Made by a program: the position numbers and the translations under genes. The notes under the pieces were generated by a model. That model was given only the letters and a program-made list of their open reading frames with translations, searched no databases and had not been told where the DNA came from. A DNA stretch of 64,000 nt, taken from contig CM070903.1 in the NCBI GenBank assembly GCA_036417435.1, positions 83,507,501 to 83,571,500 on the forward strand, given 5' to 3'. Positions 48,242 to 58,986 of the stretch are shown in pieces. This DNA is from Inia geoffrensis (Eukaryota; Chordata; Mammalia; Artiodactyla; Iniidae). Position 1 is the first letter of the stretch. Every line of letters begins with the position of its first letter.

Positions 48242-48411
48242 CTAAAGACAATAATTTCATCAGCCATTTCTTGGCGTCTCTTGTACTGCTGCAAACAAAT
48301 AGAGCAGTAATCCTGCTTGGGATTCAGTCCTCTGGTGACTGAAGCTCTCAGGTTACACAATGACCAATGGAGATCTTGGTTTAGAAGGCTAGTTGTTGTT
48401 TCCAGCAGGGT
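48242..48411 (-). CDS. VPS8: VPS8 internal coding exon with first RING cysteine pair
   Basis: Minus-strand exon of 170 bp: 56 codons plus two bases of a split serine codon (AG|C). It starts TLLETTTSLLNQDLHWSLCN, contains RASVTRGLNPKQDYCSICLQ, and ends EMADEIIVF. The C-x2-C of DYCSICLQ supplies the first two zinc ligands of the RING-H2 finger of VPS8. The acceptor is TTTCGTAG and the donor is TAG|GTAAG. The remaining ligands are in the next exon, 3,149 bp further left. Frame and phase match both neighbouring exons. In CORVET, VPS8 is one of the subunits distinguishing the early-endosomal complex from HOPS; RING domains in this family generally mediate subunit contacts and possible ubiquitin-ligase activity. 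The amino acids are intact, with no stop or frameshift, so the gene looks functional here. Confidence 0.93.
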
Positions 48412-49998
48412 CTACGAAAGACGAAAATAAAAAACAAGCCAACAAAAAATTGTTCATAAAGTGAAAGAGACAGAGGAGATGAGTGGAAAATAGCACTTGT
48501 TTCATTTTCAACCACAATTGAATTGGAATATACTATAAAGGCATAAAACTGATCAAATAAACATCAAAACACCCCAAACTTAAGTGGTTAACTTTAATGT
48601 GCAGGGTATTGATAAGTGAATACATCAAGATTCTCAAAATAATTATTAAAAGGCTCTCACCAGTTACTACTGAGAAATGTGTGCTCTGCCATTCTGTGGA
48701 TTAATTCAGTACTGATAGCTTTCAGATGACTAGATAAACCCAAATCTACTTATTTATTACATTTATATAATGAGCTCTCTCTGAATGGCTCGAAGTTGTA
48801 ACAAATAATAATAAAAAAAAATCTCTGATTTTTAAATAGAAACTGCATCCATGGCGATATTTCACAGTAACCTCTCACTGGAAGAGCTAATGGCCATTAC
48901 TCAGTTTTCATCTCCCTTGGGCAGAGAGATCACTGTTTCCTGATCAGCACTTACAAGCCGTTTGAATCTACTCAAGACTGTGACATCTGTCATTAAGTCA
49001 CATGAAGTTATTTCACAGCTATCACATCAAGTCATTTTAAGGCTCTCTGTGTTTATAAACTATTGTTTACTTACTTCAGTGTGCAGCCGGGTTCTTTTCT
49101 GTCAGTCCCAAAGGGGAAGATATACTGCCCATCCTCCTTGCTACACAGCCTGGCCCTTTAACTTTATCTATAACGCAGAACTTTCAGTTCTAATGGTCTG
49201 TTTTAATTCTTTCCAATCAACCCCATCTTTTCCTCCTCTTCCAAAGTTCACAAAAAATTTCTGTCTTGCACTCAGCTTTCCTTCTGCCGCCATGGAGTCT
49301 GTGCCTGAAGGGGGATCAGCTTCCTTGCGCTATGCTTATTTAGCAAAACTGCAGTTCTTACAACATCCTAAGAAAAGCTCTATCACCCAAATTTTTCTTT
49401 TTCTTCTACTAAAAAAGCAGACAGTGTATCTAACATGCCTAAGTGGCATTTCTCCTAGGTGGCTTCATGAGTCACTTTGAAGTACATGAAGAAAAAAATC
49501 TGTATACTAAGCTGGCTCTTACTGAGAATTAAAGCTATAGGCAGTTTTGGGTTAAGGGAAGACTCATGACCATTTTTGGTTAGTGGCAGTTATCTGTTTC
49601 AGAATGTTTAAAAGAACACTAATTTATTTTGCAATTTTTCTATACTCATGCTTCCTTTTCAATGAGTTATATCTTTGCATTCCATTACTTTCCAAGAAAG
49701 TAACTTACGTTTTTCATTTGGAAAAAAAACTGTATGTCCCACTGCCAATGAATCAAAAGAATAAAACGAATCCAAACTTGATGCATTTCCACATTCCAGA
49801 ACACATGTGTATGTGTATATAAAATATATATTAATTAAATAAGGTCAAGAGAAATTTAAAAATTAAAAAGCCATACACTTCAATCTATCAAACTTCCACT
49901 AAACAGATGGTAATTTTTAAAGAAAAAGTATAGGTGCAAAGAAAAAAGAATAGCTTCTTTCTACCTTAGAATGGGCTTAGAAATAGAAAGTAGCTTAC
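48412..49998. other. VPS8 intron (1.6 kb), nothing recognised
   Basis: Contains a 172-codon plus-strand frame (48962-49480) that begins with TTG, not ATG, and has no motif I know. No named repeat. Confidence 0.5.
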
Positions 49999-50079
49999 CT
50001 GTTCATAGCTAAAGGTATCCAACATTCCCAGAATAAGTCCCTGGATTTCTCCAAGTTTTCCTTTTCCATATACTGGGTC
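49999..50079 (-). CDS. VPS8: VPS8 internal coding exon (27 codons)
   Basis: Minus-strand exon of 81 bp, in phase 0 at both ends. It reads DPVYGKGKLGEIQGL, then ILGMLDTFSYEQ. I recognise this as the stretch of VPS8 just before the C-terminal RING region. The acceptor is a pyrimidine-rich tract ending CTAATTAG and the donor is CAG|GTAAGC. It joins the next exon (48242-48411) across a 1,587-bp intron without a frame break. VPS8 is a subunit of CORVET, which tethers early endosomes through Rab5 before fusion. This exon lies between the helical/beta-propeller body and the zinc finger and has no catalytic residues. No upstream VPS8 exon was found between 50080 and 64000, so the preceding intron is at least 13.9 kb. 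Identification is by remembered protein similarity plus splice logic. Confidence 0.9.
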
Positions 50080-50412
50080 CTAATTAGAAAAAAGTTGCAA
50101 AAAATTATAATTTTATTCTTGCTATTTTAAAATTACTTTAAAATATAAGTTATCTGAAAAAGCCAAATACTCAAGTATTTTGTCTACAGTCACAAAATAT
50201 TTATTCTTCCATGAACCTTCTGCTGGCAATGCACATTGGTCTCCTCAGGCCATCAAAAATATTTTGGAAAAATACATAAAATTTAAATGATCCAAGCGCC
50301 TTGCTTAACAACTGTCTTTGCAAGTCTAATTAAATTTCACTCTGGTTTTGTTTCTGCAGCAAGCTTCCTTTCCTTCTTATTAAACATCACCTATCCCCTT
50401 TTGAGCTCTTAT
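50080..50412. other. VPS8 intron, nothing recognised
   Basis: Pyrimidine tract of the exon acceptor at 50080-50110, then unique AT-rich sequence. Confidence 0.45.
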
Positions 50413-50508
50413 TTATCTGCTACATTATCCTATTTACCTGCTACATTTATCTATCTGCTACATTATCTTATTTACCTGCTACATTTATCTGCTACATTAT
50501 CTGCTACA
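50413..50508. repeat. Minisatellite, unit about 34-37 bp
   Basis: Units of ttatctgctacattatcyta plus tttacctgctacat occur about 2.6 times, themselves built of a 16-bp half-unit (t[at]cTGCTACATT). Confidence 0.85.
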
Positions 50509-51193
50509 AAGTACTCATGAATACTCAGGATCTGTCCAACTCCCCCTGTGACCCACACTTGACCACCTCCTGGTCCAAGCCACCTAAGTTACATCAGTTT
50601 AGGAGATGAGTTTCTGAATCCAAGCGACTTTCAGTTTTCTAAATCTTTTCTCAATAAAGTCACTACTGATAAACAACAGATACCTAGACACCCAATCTTC
50701 CCTCCATTGCTTTCCATATGCCAACTTGTTTATTGTACACAATTGGAAAAACACTGATGTGTACAAAAATAAAACCGAACTGAAATCCAACCACATGGAG
50801 ATAAACACTTTGGAATTTTTGAGATATATTCTTCCAGTCTTATTTCTGGGGAAGTAGAGAGAGGGATGTTATTTCTTAGCGTACAAAATTTGAGTATTTC
50901 ACATAATACTTTCGTAACTTTTTTTTTTCTTAAATAGTATGTTGTGAGCAGTTTCCCAAATTATCAAATACTTTGTAAGAGTATGAATCATGTGAAAATG
51001 CCATGTTATTCAACCATTCTCTGTTGTTGGGGATTTAAGTTTCCCTCCCCATACCCCACATTTAAGTCCCACTCACTATTATGCTAGTGGCTGTAAATTT
51101 TGGTCTGAATCTCTGAGTCTTTCTTAAGAGGAGATTTCAAGAAAGGGGATGAATAACAGACTCAAAGTATTTTTAAGGGTATTGATATATATA
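50509..51193. other. Intronic sequence with an old L1-like part
   Basis: 50770-51010 (gagatatattcttccagtct, gtgagcagtttcccaaatta) resembles reverse old L1 text, low certainty. The rest is not recognised. Confidence 0.4.
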
Positions 51194-52412
51194 CTTCACC
51201 CTTGAATAACATGGGTTATAAGTGAGCAGGTCCACTTATATGCAGATTTTTTCCAATAATATATAGGAAAAACTTTTTGAGATTTGCAATATGAAAAAAC
51301 TCACAGATGAACCATGTAGCCAAGAAATATCAAAAAAATTAGGGTTGTCATGAATGCATAAAATATATGTAGATACTAATCTATTCTTACATAGGCATAA
51401 GGTGAGTGATATTTAATATAAAATTAATAATCTGTTAGTTTTCTTACTGTTTTATAACTTTGCTTTTAAAGAATTACATTACTGTATAGTATGTCCCTCT
51501 CCCTCTCCCTCTCTGTCTCTCCTGTAATTGGAGAAATGTGTGTATCAGCCTATCATCACAGGTTGGATGTTTTTTTAAAAAATTTAACAATGTTCCAATA
51601 CTGTATTATGAATATGGCTATAATATCATAAAAATTTTTAATGCCATAAAAATTTTATAAAAATTCATTCATTACTGTATTGGCTAGGCTACCGTGAAGC
51701 AGCCATATTGATTACACTAGGCTACCATAAGACAATCATATTGCTGCTGCTTTGTTATCAATGCATGAATTGTCATACCTGTAAATATGAATTTTTTTCA
51801 CATTATCTTTTCATTTTTAATGTCTAGTGTTAGTAATACATATAGTACCAACTGAGTTTTGTATCATATAATACTGATGTAGGTACTGACAGACAATTCA
51901 TTTTGTAAACAGATGACGTAAACTTAGGCTATTGATAAATACAGTACAGTACTGTAAATGTATTTTCTCTTCTTTATGATTTTTTTGGGGGGGTATGCAG
52001 GACTCTCACTGTTGTGGCCTCTCCCGTTGCGGAGCACAGGCTCCGGACGCGCAGGCCCAGCGGCCATGGCTCACGGGCCCAGCCGCTCCGCGGCATGTGG
52101 GATCTTCCCAGACCGGGGCACAAACCCGTGTCCCCTGCATCGGCAGGCAGACTCTCAACCACTGCACCACCAGGGAAGCCCTATGATTTTTTAAATAACA
52201 TTTTCTTTTCTCTAGCTTACTTTAAGAATACAGTAACAATACATATAATGTATAAAATATGTGTTAATCGACTGTTTATGTTACTAGTAAAGCTTCCAGT
52301 CAACAGTAGGCTATTAGTAGTTAAGTTCTGGGGGAGTCAAAAGTTATACATGGATTTTCGACTGAGCAGGGGGGTCAGTGTCCCTAACTCCCACGTTGTT
52401 CAAGGTCAACTG
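51194..52412 (+). mobile_element. Tigger2/MER28-like non-autonomous DNA transposon
   Basis: Ends cttcacccttgaataacatg (51194) and gttgttcaaggtcaactg (52395-52412) are inverted repeats of each other (consensus-like cagttgacccttgaacaac), flanked by TA on both sides. The internal tccacttatatgcagatttt and gactgtttatgttactagta are typical. No transposase frame. (CTCCCT)n at 51497-51520. A CHR SINE is nested at 51986-52181. Family name from memory. Confidence 0.85.
51975..52192 (-). mobile_element. CHR SINE with target-site duplication, in the Tigger2-like element
   Basis: SINE 51986-52181 flanked by TATGATTTTTT at 51975-51985 and 52182-52192. The tail is a short T-run followed by seven G, unlike the other copies. 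Confidence 0.93.
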
Positions 52413-52627
52413 TAGTGCGTAATTGCTCTACCAAAAAGTTGTATTATGCAATTTCTATCTCCATCAGCACATTTGTGCTCCCATTTTACTGCACCTTTGG
52501 CTAGGCTGGGAATTATAAAAATTTGCTAATAAATGTGTATATCAAGTTATTACTTTACTGTAATGTGAGGCTATATATGAAATAAATGTCTCTTCCATGC
52601 TAAATAGGGGAATCCAACTATACAGTA
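52413..52627. other. Intronic sequence, nothing recognised
   Basis: No named repeat. Confidence 0.4.
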
Positions 52628-52865
52628 ATGATAAAAGTAGCTGCTATTTATTAACTGCATAGCACACGCCAATTACAATGCTAAGCATTTTATATATACC
52701 ACATCACTGAATTCCTTCCAGAACATTTATAAATGAAGAAATTCAGGCTCAGAGAGGTTAGGTAAAATTCTCTAAGAACGCAACACTATTAAGCAGATAA
52801 GCTGGAATTTCAATCTAGGCACTTCAGAAACTATGTTTTTAAATAACACTACACTGGTCTCCCAA
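52628..52865 (-). mobile_element. MIR SINE
   Basis: ctgctatttattaactgcat, aattacaatgctaagcattt, aatgaagaaattcaggctca, gagaggttaggtaaaattct: reverse MIR. Confidence 0.8.
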
Positions 52866-54134
52866 AGATGGACACATAAACTAATAAACTAAATAATAAA
52901 TTAATGTTTACTAGATGAGTAACAAATATGAATAACTAAATGATAAACTAATGTATGCTGGAAAATATGGGTAACATTTCTGGTTACTTATTAGGGAGTA
53001 GGGATTATTAAAATCTTGGTACAATAACTGTGAGTTCAGATGTTAGGGAAAAAAAAAAGACTGTGGAGCAAGAAAAACTTAGGAGACAGGTTCAGAAATG
53101 TGAGAAGAAATTTGCGTTCCTGCACTTGTTACAACATAGTCTTAGGACTTGCTGTTTTTCTCTCTTCTATGCTCTGATGTTGTTTCTTAAAGACTGGAGA
53201 GATGTGGTTTCTAAATAAGATCAGTTTTCAGTACTTTTAGCTGGTCAAGAGCAGCACCAGATTATCTGCCATAGGTTCCTGGTCCCTGATGCTGAGGTTA
53301 TGCTGAAGAAACCAAAGGTAGAGAATAACTACACATTTGTTTACTAATTAACAAGTTTACTTTGGGCTTGAACAGATCACTTAAATTTACTGGGGAAATC
53401 TGTTTCACTAAGCTAAAGATACCTGTGAAACATGTGCAGAGCATTTGCAAAAGACAAGACTACAGATATCTCAGACTAACTCTTTACCAGAACAACTCAG
53501 GCCATATACTCACAAGATAATCTTTTAATTTTCTTTGCATAAAAACAGAACCATGTTAATGCTTCTGAACTTACACTCAATTATGTTTTTGGTCAAGATC
53601 TTAGTAAATACATTTACTTCTCAAAGTATCAATGGAGAGTGTAACACTTTATTATAAACACATTGTAATAGCCATTCTAACACATCCACACATATACAAT
53701 ACACATGAACATAGCTCTAGCACAGAAAACTTCTGTCACTTGTTTATAACAGGGTGGTTTGGGGAATAAAGAGGTGTTGAAAATGTTAAATTCTGGGAAA
53801 AGGAAGAAATCTTTATTGGTCATGTCTATATTTATATCAGTACATTTCACTTTAATATGCATACTTTAAAAGCAAAATCATGAAAATAACCTCATGCTGG
53901 GACAACATATAAATTATACAACACAAAAGGGAGCTCAAGTCTTCTGGCACAGCATGTACACAATACACTAGCTTTTCAAATTATTTTCCAAATATGTAAG
54001 CTGGATTCTTCAGCAATAAATAACTGCTGAGGTTTCCCTTTAACTTGTTCGTAAACTACAAAAGAAGAGCACATTTAGGTACTTCAAATAAACTTGTTTT
54101 TTAAAAAGCACACTAAAAAACATGTGATGAGCAC
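52866..54134. other. VPS8 intron, nothing recognised
   Basis: 1.27 kb with small frames only. I looked for upstream VPS8 exons here and saw none. Confidence 0.45.
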
Positions 54135-54625
54135 TTTTTTTCCCATTGTTTTCTTTCTTTTAAATTGAAGTATAGTTGATTTAAAATACTGTGTTAGTTT
54201 CAGGTGCATAGCATAGTGATTCAGTTATTTTTTTCTGATTATATTCCATTATAGGTTATTACATGATACTGAATATAATTTCCCATGCTATACAGTAAAT
54301 CCATGTTGTTTATTCATTTTATATATAGTAGTTTATATCTGTTAATCCCATACTCCTAATTTGTCCCTCTCCCCTCCTCTCTCCCCTTTGGTAACCATAA
54401 GATTGTTTTCTATGTCTGTGAGTCTGTTTCTGATTTGTATGTAGATTCATTTGTATTATTTTTTTAGAATCTCACATATGAGTGATATCATACAGTATTT
54501 GTCTTTCTCTGTCTGACTCACTTCACTAAGTGTAATATTCTCTAGGTCCATCCATGTTGTTGCAAATGGCAATATCCCTATTGTTTTCTGATACTTATTG
54601 TATGGTTTGCTATAAAATTAAAATT
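54135..54625 (-). mobile_element. L1 3' UTR, 5'-truncated
   Basis: aaattgaagtatagttgatt, gttagtttcaggtgcatagc, gtctttctctgtctgactca, gtccatccatgttgttgcaa: reverse of an artiodactyl L1 3' end, somewhat older than the others. Confidence 0.9.
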
Positions 54626-55429
54626 TTTACTAATCAAGCATTACTTTAAAATATGAATAATGCCCACAGCAGGTTAGCATATAAATCATTTGTGTGCATT
54701 AATTCCTTCCATATAACAGTCATGAGCAGCTTCTCAGAAGCCAAACGTTACCTTCCCCATAGAGAGAAGATCCATAAGAGCCAGCAGTGCAGAATGTATA
54801 TAACATAAATATGGTCCCTTAAAAATAGTAACTTATCACCTAATGTTCCTGAAAGAAACCTGTATAATTCAGGTCCCAAGTGTAAATTTCAATAAATATT
54901 TAGAGGTCAGGAAGATCTTTGAGAATGTCTTATCAGGTGAATATCTCTTCTGGAAAAACTAAATATCTGAGCAATTATGCATCTAAATAAATGTGCATCT
55001 AAATATCTTCTCCCCAAGGGACCTGATAAAGTGAGGTAGATATGAAAAACACTATGGTTGGTGTTAGGTACAGAAGGCCAAAAGTTTGGAGTTAGAAGAC
55101 CCAGGTTAATGTTCCCACTTAATAACTGGGCAAATTATTTAATTTTTTGGATGCCACTTTCCTCTTGAGAACCACAAGGATACCACTACTTCCCCAGCAT
55201 AATGTACACAGAGATAAAGGAGGTAAAGAACACAAAAGTGCTTTATAAACTGCAGAGGACTACTCAGAGACGTTAGATGGTTGAGCCAACTAATATTTAC
55301 TGAGTATATACTATGTTCCAAGCACCGTGCTAGGTGGTGGAGATAAAGCAGCAAACAAGATGGAACTCACATCTAGAGGGGCAAGCCTATGTGAAGGTGA
55401 GAGTCAAAAACAAGAAAGTCTGTACTTAT
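54626..55429. other. Intronic sequence with MIR-like and unassigned repeats
   Basis: 55070-55265 looks like a sense MIR (gttagaagacccaggttaat, aactgggcaaattatttaat). 55266-55400 (tttactgagtatatactatg) belongs to the unassigned repeat family also at 2300, 17990 and 62761. Confidence 0.45.
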
Positions 55430-56589
55430 TCTTGTCGATGGCTTCTTTTGCTGTGGAGAAGCTTTTAAGTTTAATTAGGTCCCGTTTTTTAATTTTTGCT
55501 TTTATTTCTTTGCCTTAGGAGACAGATCCAAAATAACATTGTTCAGATTTATGTCAAAAAGTGTTTTGTTCTACCTATGTTCTCTGCTATAAAGTTTTAT
55601 GATTTCAGGTCTTACATTTATGTCTTTAATCCATTTTGAGTTTATTTTTGTATATGGTATGAGGAAATGTTTTAATCTCATTCTTTTACATGTAGCTGGC
55701 CATTTTTCACAGCACCACTTACTGAATAGACTGTCTTTCCTCCATTGTATATTCTTGTCTCCTTTGTCGTGGATTAATTGACTGTAGTTGCGTGGGTTTA
55801 TTTCTGGATTCTCTAATCTGTTCCATTTATCCATACATCTGTTTTTGTGCCAGTATCACATTGTTTTGATTACTGCAGCTTTGCAGTATAGTCTGAAGTC
55901 TGGGAGTGCGACACCTCCAGCTTTGCTCTTTTTTCTCAAGATTGCTTTGGCAATTTGGGGTCTTTTGTGGTTCCAAATAAATTTTAGAATTATTTGTTCT
56001 AGTTCTGTGAAAAACGTTGTGGGTGGGACTTCCCTGGTGGTGCAGTGGTTAAGAATCCACCTACCAATGCAGGGGACACGGGTTCAAGCCCTGGTCCAGG
56101 AAGATCCCACATGCCATGAAGCAACTAAGCCCGTGTGCCACAACCACTGAGCCTGCGCTCTAGAGCCTGCGAGCCACAACTACTGAGCCCGTGCGTCACA
56201 ACTACTGAAGCCCGCATGCCTAGAGCCTGTGCTCTGCAACAAGAGAAGCCACCACAATGAGAAGCCTGCACACAACGAAGAGTAGCCCCCACTCACTGCA
56301 ACTAGAGAAAGCCCGGGCGTGGCATTGAAGACCCAGCACAGCCAATAAATAAATTAATTAAATAAATTTTTTTAGAAATGTTGCAGGTATTTTGCCAGGG
56401 ACTGCATTAAATCTGTAGGTTGCTTTGGGTAGTATGGACATTTAAACAATATTAATTCTTATAATCCAAGAACACAGGATATCCTTGCAATTCTTTGTAT
56501 CCTCTTCAATTTCCTTCATCAATGCTTTACATTTTTCAGTGTATAGGTCTTTCACCTTGGTTAAGTGTATTCTTAGATATTTTATTTAT
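55430..56589 (-). mobile_element. Older L1 ORF2, first part (host of later insertions)
   Basis: Encodes reverse ORF2 text: [40 protein letters not shown], and right of the SINE the segment before it. The same L1 resumes at about 58121 and 58987 in strict order, showing that 56590-58120 and the SINE are insertions. Confidence 0.9.
56009..56388 (+). mobile_element. Full-length long CHR SINE with target-site duplication
   Basis: SINE 56025-56374, starts GGGACTTCCCTGGTGGTGCA, contains GGGTTCAAGCCC (B-box-like), ends in AAATAAATTAATTAAATAAA. The flanks GAAAAACGTTGTGGGT and AGAAATGTTGCAGGT are a duplication that has since diverged; L1 reads on. Confidence 0.93.
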
Positions 56590-57198
56590 TTATTTTTAAA
56601 TTTTTATTGGAGTATAGTTGCTTTACAATGTTGTGTTAGTTTCTACTGTACAGCAAAGTGAATCAGCTATGCATATACATATATCCCTTCTTTTTTGGAT
56701 TTCCTTCCCAGTTAGGTCACCACAGAGCACTGAGTGAAGTTCCCTGCGCTATACAGTAGGTTCTCGTTAGTTATCTATTTTATACATAGTGTCAATAGTG
56801 TATATATGTCAATCCAATCTCCCAATTCATCCCACCTCCTCCTTTCCCCCTTGGTACCCATACGTTTGTTCTCTACATCTGTGTCTCTATTTCTGCTTTG
56901 CCAATAAGAGCAACTATACCAATTTTTTCAGGTTCCACATATATGCATTAATATACGATATTTGTTTTTCTCTTTCTGACTTACTTCACTCTGTATGACA
57001 GTCTCTAGGTCCATCCACATCTCTACAAATGACCCAGTTTCGTTCCTTTTTATGGCTGAATAATATTCCATTGTATATATGAGTCACATCTTCTTTATCC
57101 ATTCATCTGTCATTGGACATTTAGGTTGTTTCCATGTCCTGACTACTGTAAATAGTGCTGCAATGAACATTGGTGTGCATGTGCCTTTTTGAATTATG
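56590..57198 (-). mobile_element. Younger L1, 3' part in minus orientation
   Basis: Reverse L1 3' UTR (attggagtatagttgcttta) through the last ORF2 codons ([20 protein letters not shown]), stopping at gaattatg. Together with 57199-58120 it forms one 5'-inverted insertion. Confidence 0.92.
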
Positions 57199-58120
57199 CA
57201 CAGAAAACTCATAAGTAATGAAATTGAAACTGTGATTAAAAATCTTTCAACAAACAAAAGTCCAGGACCAGATGGCTTCACAGTAGAATTCTACCAGAAT
57301 TCTTCTCTATATTTAGAGAAGAACTAACACCTATCCTTCTCAAACTTTTCCAAAAAATTGCAGAGGGAGGAACACTCCCAAACTCATTTTACGAGGCCAC
57401 TATCACCCTGATACCAAAACCAGACAAAGATATCACAAAAATAGAAAATTATAGGCCAATATCACTGATGAACACAGATGCAAAAATCCTCAACATAATG
57501 CTAGCAAACGAAATCCAACAACACGTTAAAAGGATCATACACCATGATCAAGTGGGATTTGTCCCAGGGATGCAAGGATTCTTCAATGTACACAAATCAA
57601 TCAATCAATATTAACAAACTGAAGAATAAAAACCATATGATCATCTCAAGAGATGCAGAGAAAGCTTTCAACAAAATTCAACACCCATTTATGACAAAAA
57701 CTCTCCAGAAAGTGGGCATAGAGGGAACTTACCTCAACATAATAAAGGCCATATATGACAAACCCACAGCAAACATTATTCTCAATGGTGAAAAACTGAA
57801 AGCATTTCCTCTGAAATCAGGAACAAGACAAGACAAGGGTGCTCACTCTTGTCACTGTTATTCAACATAATTTTGGAAGTCCTAGCCATGGCAATCAGAG
57901 AAGAAAAAGAAATAAAAGGAATCCAAAATGGCAAAGAATAAATAAAACTGTCACTGTTTGCAAATGACATGATACTATATATAGAAAATCCTAAAGATGC
58001 CACCAGAACACTACTAGAGCTAATCAATGAAGTTAGCTCAGTCGCAGGATACAAAATTAATACACAGAAATCTCTTGCATTCCTATACACTAACAATGAA
58101 AGATCAGAAAGAGAAATTAA
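57199..58120 (+). mobile_element. Younger L1, inverted 5' part
   Basis: Sense ORF2 reverse-transcriptase region: about 12-15 filler bases, then tgaaattgaaactgtgatta, the Pro-Gly-Pro-Asp-Gly-Phe block near 57260, [20 protein letters not shown] (about 57640), [20 protein letters not shown], ending gagaaattaa at the old L1 border. The catalytic box reads Phe-Ala-Asn-Asp. Confidence 0.92.
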
Positions 58121-58554
58121 GGATGCAATTTTAAATGGGATTTTTTTGGGGGCTTTCTTTTTCTGATAGGTCACTATTAGTGTATAGAAAAGTGAAAGAT
58201 TTCTGTATATTAATCTTGTATCCTGAAACTATTGAATTCATTACTAGTTCTAATGTTTTTTGGGTAGAGAATTTAGGGCTTTATATATATATAGTACCAT
58301 GTTATCTGCAAACTGTGACAGTTTTACTTCTTTCCTTCCAATTTGGATGTCTAAAAAGACATTTCTTTTTCTTGTCTGACTGCTGTGGCTAGGACTTCCA
58401 ATATTATATTAAATACAAGTGGCAAGAGTGGGCATCCTTGTCTTGTCCCCAGTTTTAGAGGGAAGGCTTTCAGCTTTTCACCAGTGAATATGATGTTGGC
58501 TGTTAGTCTGTCATAAATGGCTTTTATTATGTTGAGATACGTTCCCTCTACACC
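58121..58554 (-). mobile_element. Older L1 ORF2, second part
   Basis: gatgcaattttaaatgggat, ctttttctgataggtcacta, gtgacagttttacttctttc, gagtgggcatccttgtcttg resume the L1 interrupted at 56589. Confidence 0.9.
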
Positions 58555-58986
58555 TTTTCTTTTTTCTTTTTTTGGCTGCGTTGGGTCTTCGTTGCTGTGC
58601 GCGGGCTTTCTCTAGTTGTGGCAAGCGGGGGCTAATCTTTGTTTTGGTGCGCTAGCTTCTCATTGCAGTGGCTTCTCTTGTTGTGGAGGACGGGCTCTAG
58701 ATGCATGGGCTTCAGTACTTGCAGCACGTGGGCTTAGTAGTTGTGGCATGTGGGCCCTAGAGCATGCAGGCTTCAGTAGTTGTGGCATGTAGGCTCAGTA
58801 GTTGTGGCTCATGGGCTCAGTAGTTGTGGCTCATGGGCTCTAGAGCACAAGATCAGTAGTTACGGCACATGAGCTTAGATGCTCCGCAGCATGTGGGATC
58901 TTCCCAGACCAGGGATTGAACCCATATCCCCTGCATTGGCAGGTGGATTCTTAACCACTGCGTCACCAGGAAAGTCTCTCTACACC
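58546..58986 (-). mobile_element. Extra-long CHR SINE with internal repeats
   Basis: SINE 58555-58977 (about 420 bp) with flanks CTCTACACC at 58546-58554 and 58978-58986. It holds several copies of a cagtagttgtggc unit, including an exact 21-bp tandem (ggctcagtagttgtggctca plus t) at about 58790-58835. Confidence 0.93.

Noticed and set aside
48962..49480. 172-codon plus-strand open frame in a VPS8 intron
   Set aside because: It starts with TTG, has no motif or similarity I recognise, no splice or promoter evidence, and lies antisense in an intron.
50413..50508. CRISPR-like array
   Set aside because: Irregular unit in a mammalian intron with no unique spacers; a minisatellite.
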